In this document: piece after piece, positions 7,412-12,701 of the stretch
How the letters are laid out: each line of letters begins with the position of its first letter
Numbering within the stretch: the stretch's first letter is position 1
Source of the DNA: Candidatus Gastranaerophilales bacterium
GTDB taxonomy: Bacteria; Cyanobacteriota; Vampirovibrionia; Gastranaerophilales; Gastranaerophilaceae
DNA length: 15,121 bases
Reading direction: 5' to 3'
NCBI GenBank assembly: GCA_947628355.1
Contig: CANQZO010000018.1
Location: 1 to 15,121, forward strand
Position numbers and translations under genes: made by a program
Notes under the pieces: generated by a model
The model's database searches: none
Told to the model about the DNA's origin: nothing
What the model saw: the letters and a program-made list of their open reading frames with translations, nothing else

Positions 7412-8341
7412 ATTACAAAGCAAGGAAGCTATATTTCAATAGATAAAGGGCTTTTATTTTGTAAAATAAAAGATACGAATGAAGTCTATAAACTCCCTAT
7501 TGATGATATAAAAGCAGTAATAGTCTGCACTCCTGCAGTATCATTTTCAAATAATGCTATAGCTTCACTACTTAAAAATAATGTTGTAATTCAACACTGT
7601 GATAGAGCATTTCAGCCTGTCGGCTGGAGTGTACCTTTAGAAAGAATTATTAAGACAAAAGTATTTAATAATCAAATCAGCCAAAATGAAGAGTTTGAAA
7701 CAAAACTTTGGAAAAAAATAGTAAAACAAAAAGCATTAAATCAGGCTTATGCTCTTGATTTAATGGGATGTGACTCTCACAACCTTTATAATCTGATAAA
7801 TAAACCATTAATGAACGAGGCAAACATAGCTAAACAGTATTGGCAGGATTATTTCTTCTATTTAAGCGAGCCGATGAAAAGAGAACATCAAAATGCACAA
7901 AGTTTTGAAAATGCATGCTTAAATTACGGTTATGCAATAATAAAAACCTTAATTTATCGTTCGATATTAATTCATGGGCTTTTGCCTAATTTGGGTATAC
8001 ATCATAAAGGGAATTATAAAACAACTCCGCTTGTTTACGATTTAACGGAACCTTTTAGGGCTTTTGTTGACTTATATTTGTATTATTTTTCCCAAAATTA
8101 TCCCTTAGAATTTGAAAACGAGGAAATACAAGAGTGGATTAAATTTATACCTAATTGTTTAAAAGATTACAGAATTAAATATAAGGATAGCAGCTATAAA
8201 ATAATAGACATTGTTGATATTTATATTGAAGAAATCGCCAATGCTTTTGCTAAATTTGATTGCAGTGAAATTTATCTTCCAAATTTAAAAGAGCAATTTT
8301 TGGATAAAGATACACAAAAGAATAGAGAATATGAAGAGTAA
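7391..8341 (+). CDS. cas1: CRISPR-associated endonuclease/integrase Cas1, type II
   Basis: Cas1 is the metal-dependent integrase that, with Cas2, inserts new spacers into the array. The 316-residue protein has the N-terminal beta domain (MSYHILHITKQGSYIS) and the alpha-helical catalytic domain. Likely metal ligands are Glu143 (MNEANIAKQYW), His204 (LGIHHKGNYK) and Asp217 in VYDLTEPFRAFVD, which matches the family's DLxEPFR-P-VD signature. Length is normal for type II Cas1. The start is supported by the family-like N terminus, but it lacks a Shine-Dalgarno and sits in a perfect hairpin. Translation may therefore be weak, depend on ribosomes arriving from cas9 35 bp upstream, or be conditionally opened. 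Its last 11 bases overlap cas2, implying translational coupling there. Confidence 0.97.
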   Translation: MSYHILHITKQGSYISIDKGLLFCKIKDTNEVYKLPIDDIKAVIVCTPAVSFSNNAIASLLKNNVVIQHCDRAFQPVGWSVPLERIIKTKVFNNQISQNEEFETKLWKKIVKQKALNQAYALDLMGCDSHNLYNLINKPLMNEANIAKQYWQDYFFYLSEPMKREHQNAQSFENACLNYGYAIIKTLIYRSILIHGLLPNLGIHHKGNYKTTPLVYDLTEPFRAFVDLYLYYFSQNYPLEFENEEIQEWIKFIPNCLKDYRIKYKDSSYKIIDIVDIYIEEIANAFAKFDCSEIYLPNLKEQFLDKDTQKNREYEE

Positions 8342-8678
8342 ATATCGAATGGGATGGCTTTTTGTTTGTTTTGATTTACCCGTAGTGGATAAAGAAGATT
8401 TAAGATATGCAAATAATTTCAGAAAAGACCTGCTAAAACTCGGGTATTTCATGCTTCAAAATTCAATCTATGTAAGGTCCTGCGTTACTTATGATAAAAC
8501 AGAACAATACATAAAAATGGTTAAAAACCTTGCCCCGCCTACAGGACAGATAAATATTTTTTATTTAACGGATAAACAGTGGAGTAATTCAATCTGTATA
8601 GAAAAAGCTGATTATAATCCCTCAAAATATAAAAAGAAAATGGGCGAAAACACAGAAAAACAAATGACATTTTGGTAG
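8331..8678 (+). CDS. cas2: CRISPR-associated protein Cas2
   Basis: Cas2 is a small ferredoxin-fold dimer that bridges two Cas1 dimers in the spacer-integration complex. The 115-residue product has the first beta strand GWLFVCFDLPV with the conserved Asp, the helix and loop region RKDLLKLGYFMLQNSIYVR, and a third strand INIFYLTDKQW, all typical of type II Cas2. The tail is Lys-rich (KYKKKMGENTEKQMTFW). The ATG at 8331 overlaps cas1 by 11 bp; an alternative ATG six codons on (8349, MGWLF) would also give a complete fold. The 3' end of the gene (from about 8650) is overlapped by the terminator of the opposite-strand tracrRNA. No terminator for the rightward cas transcript is seen after the stop. 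Confidence 0.96.
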   Translation: MKSKYRMGWLFVCFDLPVVDKEDLRYANNFRKDLLKLGYFMLQNSIYVRSCVTYDKTEQYIKMVKNLAPPTGQINIFYLTDKQWSNSICIEKADYNPSKYKKKMGENTEKQMTFW

Positions 8679-8703
8679 TTTTTATGCTACAATTATAATG
8701 TCA
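8650..8703 (-). terminator. Rho-independent terminator of tracrRNA (inside cas2 3' end)
   Basis: On the minus strand, UGACAUU (8697-8703) and AAUGUCA (8665-8671) pair perfectly. An inner stem UUGUAG/CUACcAA carries one bulged base. A U-rich run, UUUGUUUUUC, follows (8655-8664). The stem-plus-U-tract polarity is leftward only, fitting the end of a tracrRNA that begins near 8812. Confidence 0.6.
8672..8699 (+). promoter_or_regulatory. Possible rightward promoter after cas2, antisense to tracrRNA
   Basis: TTGGTA (8672-8677), 16 bases, and a consensus TATAAT (8694-8699) form a fair sigma-70-type promoter on the plus strand. Its transcript would begin near 8706 and be antisense to the tracrRNA. 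The same bases form the loop and stem of the leftward tracrRNA terminator, so the match may be incidental. Confidence 0.3.
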
Positions 8704-8726
8704 AGTAATTTAGAAAGGTTTGGAGA

Positions 8727-8858
8727 ATGAGTTATTTCGTGTATTTACCATACAGAGGAGTTAACTATTCTCCCGTCAATTATGATTGGTCTCTTAATTT
8801 AAAGTATATTATGTATTTATTATATATTAATTTGTGTATTTTGTATATCCTATTATAA
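8727..8858 (+). CDS. Possible 43-residue small protein antisense to tracrRNA (doubtful)
   Basis: An open frame begins MSYFVYLPYRGVNYSPVN and ends in a hydrophobic, membrane-like stretch (YIMYLLYINLCILYILL). Its stop codon is in the first CRISPR repeat. A GGAG stretch lies directly before the ATG and a fair promoter lies at 8672-8699. Against it, the frame is short, the region is fully explained by tracrRNA on the other strand, the GGAG belongs to the tracrRNA stem, and AT-rich DNA often yields hydrophobic short frames. No family is recognised. It is listed because a small membrane peptide beside a CRISPR array would matter if real. Confidence 0.15.
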   Translation: MSYFVYLPYRGVNYSPVNYDWSLNLKYIMYLLYINLCILYILL

Positions 8859-8860
8859 CA
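8819..8860 (-). promoter_or_regulatory. Leftward promoter elements driving tracrRNA
   Basis: On the minus strand, the array-end repeat finishes with the extended -10 TGTTATAAT (8852-8860), whose transcript would start near 8845 and run into the tracrRNA. A second TATAAT at 8819-8824, with no good -35, would start at about 8812, exactly at the 5' end of the anti-repeat. Either or both could supply tracrRNA. Confidence 0.5.
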
Positions 8861-10272
8861 TATTTTAAATTAAGAGAAAATCAAAACTTTCTCAGAAGCA
8901 TAAGTAATCAAATATTGATTATAACATATTTTAAATTAAGAGAAAATCAAAACTAACCGCATCACGTATAACCCTCGACATTTATTATAACATATTTTAA
9001 ATTAAGAGAAAATCAAAACGAAATTGTTTGATGTATTGTATTTCCACAAATTATAACATATTTTAAATTAAGAGAAAATCAAAACAAAATCATATTGTAT
9101 GTATGTTCCAAATCGATTATAACATATTTTAAATTAAGAGAAAATCAAAACCTAATAATTCTGTATCTTCTTTCTTCTAAAATTATAACATATTTTAAAT
9201 TAAGAGAAAATCAAAACAAATCGGGTTTGTATAATTCGTAGTCTACCATTATAACATATTTTAAATTAAGAGAAAATCAAAACGTCAACGTCCGCCATAC
9301 GCTCTTCGTTCATATTATAACATATTTTAAATTAAGAGAAAATCAAAACTGAGATGAACAATGTTTTTGCAAATTTTTAATTATAACATATTTTAAATTA
9401 AGAGAAAATCAAAACTAAGATATATCACATCTTATAAGAGCTTCAATTATAACATATTTTAAATTAAGAGAAAATCAAAACTATAGTTAATATCAAATAT
9501 AGACCTTTTATATTATAACATATTTTAAATTAAGAGAAAATCAAAACACAGTTGCTTTAACATAATATCTATCGCCTATTATAACATATTTTAAATTAAG
9601 AGAAAATCAAAACCAAATTGCAAATAATATAATATATTTTTCATTATAACATATTTTAAATTAAGAGAAAATCAAAACTGTGCTACGTCGTACCTGTTTG
9701 TTAATCTCATTATAACATATTTTAAATTAAGAGAAAATCAAAACTTAGATAGTAAACATAGTATCGAAGTATTTATTATAACATATTTTAAATTAAGAGA
9801 AAATCAAAACCTGGCCACTATGGGAACTATTAACCGAGAAATTATAACATATTTTAAATTAAGAGAAAATCAAAACTTAAATGCTTTATTGAGTTATCCC
9901 GAAAAGATTATAACATATTTTAAATTAAGAGAAAATCAAAACAACAATTTAAGTATTTATCAAAAGTTTAGAATTATAACATATTTTAAATTAAGAGAAA
10001 ATCAAAACAGGAAATGAAAATACTTTCGGAAATAATAAATTATAACATATTTTAAATTAAGAGAAAATCAAAACAATCATCCGAGGTATATCCTAATTTT
10101 TCACATTATAACATATTTTAAATTAAGAGAAAATCAAAACTTATTACTTGCCTCTACCGTATCTAATTTTATTATAACATATTTTAAATTAAGAGAAAAT
10201 CAAAACCCAATGCGCAGGCACTTCTTCCTCACTTGCATTATAACATATTTTAAATTAAGAGAAAATCAAAAC
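8852..10272 (-). CRISPR. CRISPR array, 22 identical 36-bp repeats, 21 spacers; crRNA strand is minus
   Basis: Repeats start at 8852 and every 66 bp to 9578, then at 9643 and every 66 bp to 10237. All spacers are 30 bp except the twelfth from the left (9614-9642), which is 29. On the plus strand the repeat begins ATTATAACATAT and ends GAAAATCAAAAC; all 22 copies look identical and no end copy is degenerate. The opposite strand begins GTTTTGATTTTC, the usual 5' form of type II repeats, and pairs with the tracrRNA, so crRNAs are leftward. That strand ends in TGTTATAAT, a perfect extended -10, so each repeat can start a crRNA about 6-7 bases into the next spacer, giving guides of about 23-24 nt. 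Spacer targets cannot be told here. A short open frame across 9820-10017 is just repeat translation. Confidence 0.99.
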
Positions 10273-10312
10273 TGATCGCGAATATAACAATTAAAAGTAA
10301 TATTTTGTGTGT

Positions 10313-10672
10313 TTAATGCAAAATCTTTTTGTTATACCCAACTTTAATATATTGATCTAAAATTTCTTTTATAAAAGCGTTTATGGTTATATCTTTTTCC
10401 TGTGCCTGCATTGCTAAAATTCTATGGGTTTCACTCCCAATTCTTATATTTAATGAACCCTTATAAGGTTTTTCAGCTTCCGTTTTATTTATTTGGCAAT
10501 CATTTAAATAGCTATCCACCATATTCTCAAAAGATTTTTTTAATTCTACAACAGAATTTCCCTCATAAGAAATAAGGCTTCTGATACCCTGCACTTTGCC
10601 AAAAAGGCAATTATCTTCATTTGAATATTCAACTGACCCTATATATCCTTTATATTCTAAATAATTTTTCAT
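10313..10672 (-). CDS. hicB: HicB-family antitoxin
   Basis: This 119-residue antitoxin is expected to bind and block the HicA RNase and to repress its own operon. The N-terminal part (YKGYIGSVEYSNEDNCLFGK, then GIRSLISYEGNSVVELKKSF, about residues 7-60) is the partial RNase-H-like HicB fold. The C-terminal part (KGSLNIRIGSETHR, then TINAFIKEILDQYI, about 71-112) is a ribbon-helix-helix DNA-binding domain. Its ATG overlaps the hicA stop by 4 bases (ATGA), so translation is coupled. It ends 40 bp from the last CRISPR repeat, in the same direction as crRNA transcription. No terminator is visible between them, so hicAB mRNA could continue into the array. Confidence 0.93.
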   Translation of the reverse strand: MKNYLEYKGYIGSVEYSNEDNCLFGKVQGIRSLISYEGNSVVELKKSFENMVDSYLNDCQINKTEAEKPYKGSLNIRIGSETHRILAMQAQEKDITINAFIKEILDQYIKVGYNKKILH

Positions 10673-10923
10673 AAAAGACCTTCTTTCTTTAAAAATTCAA
10701 TAGTTTGTTTTATTACATAGGATTTTACTATATTAGACGGATGTGGTTCATGAAAATATATTTTTACTCCGTCTTTATTTTCAAAACAACGTCTTGATCC
10801 GCCTGTTATGCCTTGGGATTGAATTTCATAGCCATAATATGCCAATATTCTTACCAGTTCCCGCCATTCTAAATCTTTTGGGTTATTTAGTAATTTTTCC
10901 AATAATTTCTCTATCTTGCTCAT
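10669..10923 (-). CDS. hicA: HicA-family mRNA interferase toxin
   Basis: This 84-residue toxin is expected to cut mRNAs and stop growth when HicB is lost. It belongs to the HicA subfamily with a GGSRR turn. The motif TGGSRRCFENKDGVKIYFHEPHPSN occupies residues 40-64, shown here in full only by its key parts: GGSRR and FHEPHP, the His residues being the likely catalytic or RNA-contacting ones. It closes with helix VIKQTIEFLKKEGLL. Family members often begin MSKxEKLxxKL as here, which supports the ATG at 10923. No Shine-Dalgarno precedes that ATG, and the predicted transcription start falls on it, so the mRNA may be leaderless. The toxin-before-antitoxin order is normal for hicAB. Confidence 0.92.
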   Translation of the reverse strand: MSKIEKLLEKLLNNPKDLEWRELVRILAYYGYEIQSQGITGGSRRCFENKDGVKIYFHEPHPSNIVKSYVIKQTIEFLKKEGLL

Positions 10924-10929
10924 ATTTTA

Positions 10930-10957
10930 ATTATAACATATAATATATTTTTTGCAA
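10930..10957 (-). promoter_or_regulatory. Predicted hicAB promoter with extended -10
   Basis: On the minus strand, TTGCAA (10952-10957), 16 bases, then TATAAT (10930-10935) within TGTTATAAT. The expected transcription start is about 10923, which is the A of the hicA ATG. The 12 bases ATATGTTATAAT are identical to the end of the crRNA-sense CRISPR repeat. Confidence 0.6.
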
Positions 10958-10979
10958 CTAAAAATAGTTGCAAAAAATA
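10946..10979. promoter_or_regulatory. 15-bp perfect inverted repeat over hicA -35, candidate HicB operator
   Basis: Arms 10946-10960 and 10965-10979 are exact reverse complements around AAAA (core TTGCAACTA / TAGTTGCAA). The left arm contains the hicA -35 hexamer. HicB proteins with ribbon-helix-helix domains repress through inverted repeats in their promoters, so this is the natural operator candidate. A role as a terminator is less likely because no gene obviously ends here. Confidence 0.55.
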
Positions 10980-11170
10980 AAACCTACGGAAAAATCAGCT
11001 AAAATACTTGATTTTACTTATTTCCCATTTCGTCATACTTCTTTTATACGATTCTTTCAAATTTGAAAATAAATTTATTCATAATTATGTATGATTTAAA
11101 AACCGAATTCTACTGTTAAGATTAACCTATATTCCTTGGAAAAAACGATGATACACATATCCCTAATCTA
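10980..11170. other. Intergenic stretch with no recognised gene; possible rightward small RNA
   Basis: The gap between hicA and the membrane-protein gene holds no convincing reading frame. On the plus strand, TTGAAA (11063-11068), 17 bases and TATGTA (11086-11091) could be a weak promoter. A 10-codon frame (MYDLKTEFYC) starts at 11087. A strong rightward terminator closes the stretch at 11172-11197. No known RNA family is recognised. Confidence 0.25.
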
Positions 11171-11171
11171 C

Positions 11172-11197
11172 AGCAATGATTAAATCATTGCTTTTTT
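11172..11197 (+). terminator. Strong rightward intrinsic terminator without an assigned gene
   Basis: AGCAATGAT (11172-11180) and ATCATTGCT (11184-11192) form a 9-bp stem with a 3-base loop, followed by a T run (11192-11197). On the minus strand no T run follows, so it does not end the adjacent membrane-protein gene, which stops at 11199. No plus-strand gene lies between cas2 and here, so it ends either a small RNA or long rightward read-through. Confidence 0.7.
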
Positions 11198-11198
11198 C

Positions 11199-12566
11199 TT
11201 ATTCTTTATAATATATTCTGAATACTTCGGGATTAACTTTATCGCTCAATATTTCTTCATTTGAGGCAAATAATTCTTTGTAGCCCAAATCTTCAAACAA
11301 TATTTTTTCACCTTGTGTAATATAGTATTTTGTTTTCGGTGCTATAATTTTATTTGAGGAAGATAGTTTTTTGGAAAAATCATAGTAAGTTATATTCTTT
11401 TTATACTTATTTGAGTACAAATTATAGTCTTTTAAATATCCGCTTAAAGGTGAGAATGTAAATAAATATCCGTATACAATAAAATTTTTTTCATTTTTTA
11501 AATTATTTTTTATAAACTCGGCTGTTTTTTTACTGCCCGAAAAATCATATTTTATTTCTTTAATTAAGCTGTCTATACCTATTAATGAACTTATTGAAAA
11601 TAGGATAATCAAAGATATATTTAAAAGTTTAAAATCTTTTTTATATGTATTTTTTATGCACCAAAAACAAAAGATAAATATTAATAAAAGTAAAAATGAT
11701 TTCTGATAGTACATTCCGCCAAACCAAACTTTTAAATAAATATAAAAAATGTATATAAGGCTTGCTGAAAATATAGTAAATATTTTTTTATCAGCTTTAA
11801 ATAAAGAATATAAAATTACCGCTAAAGTTCCGTAGAAAATAATGCAGTTCATTACGGGAGTTCGTAAAAATAAAGTTGTATAAAAGTAATTACTAAAGTA
11901 TTTGAATATATCAAAATAGTTTGTATAAAGCAGATTGTATGAATTTACGGAAATATTCAATTTCGGCATATTATAAAAGGAATAAAAAATAAAAGAAAAA
12001 TTAATTATAAACAGTATTGCGGGGAATAATTTTTTCCTTATTTCCAAAATGAAAATAAAAGCGAGGAAAAGAGAAAATCCAAGCATTAAAATATGAGTTT
12101 GAGAGAGTAAAATAATTAAAACTGAATACAGATAAGGTTTTTCTGTCCGCTTAGGATAATAATAAGCGAGCAAAAATATAAATATAGGGATTAAAGCATA
12201 GTTCCTTGCTATAACGGGGAGAAAATAAATCATTCCCGCGCTGAAAGTTACAAGTATTTTTTGCACATAGTTAAAAGGAGATTTAAAAACAAAAAAGATT
12301 ACAGATGTTAATACCAAAATCCAGCTGGTAAATTGCATGGATATAATCGGCAAACCTGATTTTGCGAAAGGCATTAAAATCAAATACCACAACATCGGGT
12401 GTCCCTCTATCCTTGACATCTGATAAATGTCGAAAAAACCTAAGTCGCGCACAATGCACCAGGCTTGCGCTTCATCTCTCCATATTTCGTGAAAAAATAA
12501 TGCCGTAAGCGTTATTAAAAGGTAGACTATAATTAATATCCAATTAAATTTTTTTGAAGTTTCCAT
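11199..12566 (-). CDS. Polytopic membrane protein, GT-C / GT39-like glycosyltransferase
   Basis: This 455-residue integral membrane protein resembles bacterial GT-C glycosyltransferases of the GT39/ArnT-PMT type, which move a sugar from a polyprenyl-phosphate donor to an acceptor on the outer face of the membrane. A first membrane helix (about residues 9-25) is followed by the short loop FFHEIWRDEAQAWCIV, whose adjacent Asp-Glu pair (DEAQAW) is the hallmark acidic site. A second loop, RIEGHPMLWYLI, matches the family GHPPLYY-like motif. About ten more hydrophobic helices extend to near residue 330. A soluble C-terminal domain of about 110 residues (from SGSKKTAEFIKNNL on) follows. Donor and acceptor cannot be told. 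The ATG at 12566 has no clear Shine-Dalgarno. A TATAAT lies at 12587-12592 on this strand. The gene is divergent from the transporter at 12702. Confidence 0.8.
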   Translation of the reverse strand: METSKKFNWILIIVYLLITLTALFFHEIWRDEAQAWCIVRDLGFFDIYQMSRIEGHPMLWYLILMPFAKSGLPIISMQFTSWILVLTSVIFFVFKSPFNYVQKILVTFSAGMIYFLPVIARNYALIPIFIFLLAYYYPKRTEKPYLYSVLIILLSQTHILMLGFSLFLAFIFILEIRKKLFPAILFIINFSFIFYSFYNMPKLNISVNSYNLLYTNYFDIFKYFSNYFYTTLFLRTPVMNCIIFYGTLAVILYSLFKADKKIFTIFSASLIYIFYIYLKVWFGGMYYQKSFLLLLIFIFCFWCIKNTYKKDFKLLNISLIILFSISSLIGIDSLIKEIKYDFSGSKKTAEFIKNNLKNEKNFIVYGYLFTFSPLSGYLKDYNLYSNKYKKNITYYDFSKKLSSSNKIIAPKTKYYITQGEKILFEDLGYKELFASNEEILSDKVNPEVFRIYYKE

Positions 12567-12628
12567 AATTAATAATGATACATCAAATTATAAAAAAAGT
12601 TTTATGTAACACTTTGTAAGTCTGTACA

Positions 12629-12643
12629 ATACAAAACTTGTAT
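12629..12643. promoter_or_regulatory. Short inverted repeat in the divergent promoter region
   Basis: ATACAA-AAC-TTGTAT is a perfect 6-bp inverted repeat with a 3-base centre. It lies in the 135-bp gap between the membrane-protein gene and the alanine/glycine symporter gene, and is a possible regulator site for either. The evidence is weak because the region is AT-rich. Confidence 0.2.
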
Positions 12644-12701
12644 CACTGATATATTTTTATTATTCTTAAATAGATGTAAGAGCCGAAATAAGAGAAAATT
12701 T

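Larger units (their letters stand above)
8650..8812 (-). ncRNA. tracrRNA of the type II-C system
   Basis: The tracrRNA pairs with the crRNA repeat and holds it in Cas9. On the minus strand, 8784-8812 is a near-perfect anti-repeat. Thirteen consecutive bases (UUUAAAUUAAGAG, 8791-8803) pair with the repeat. After one A:C mismatch, eight more pairs follow (one G-U). On the other side an internal bulge (ACC) is followed by AAUC pairing with GAUU and a weak AU stem with GUUUU. Downstream, GGAGAAUAGUUA (8762-8773) can pair with UAACUcAUUCUCC (8722-8734) to form a 12-bp stem with one bulged C, enclosing a small UGUAU/AUACA hairpin (8740-8754). A shorter alternative nexus, GGAG/CUCC, is also possible. 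The RNA ends at the terminator in cas2. A TATAAT at 8819-8824 (minus) would start it near 8812; the adjacent CRISPR repeat can also drive it. The anti-repeat is certain in sequence; the exact ends are inferred. Confidence 0.82.

Noticed and set aside
4338..8678. Possible subtype II-A or II-B assignment.
   Set aside because: No csn2 or cas4 lies in the locus, Cas9 is only 1005 residues, and the repeat-borne promoters and array orientation fit II-C.
9614..9642. Spacer 12 shares 15 bases (ATATAATATATTTTT) with the hicA upstream region (10938-10952), as if the array targeted its toxin neighbour.
   Set aside because: With crRNAs read leftward the match is at the end of the guide far from the repeat, and the seed part next to the repeat does not match. 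The shared run is low-complexity A/T, so chance is the simplest reading.
9820..10017. Open frame of 65 codons inside the array.
   Set aside because: It is three repeat-spacer units read through in one frame and contains the repeat translation three times; not a gene.
8679..10312. Long gene-poor stretch considered as a possible mobile-element scar or att site.
   Set aside because: It is fully explained by tracrRNA and the CRISPR array; no transposase, integrase, tRNA or direct-repeat border was seen.
12686..12700. Stretch TAAGAGAAAAT before the symporter start resembles part of the CRISPR repeat; a similar stretch lies near 12067.
   Set aside because: Only about 11 A/G-rich bases match, and the first is better explained as the Shine-Dalgarno region; not a degenerate repeat.
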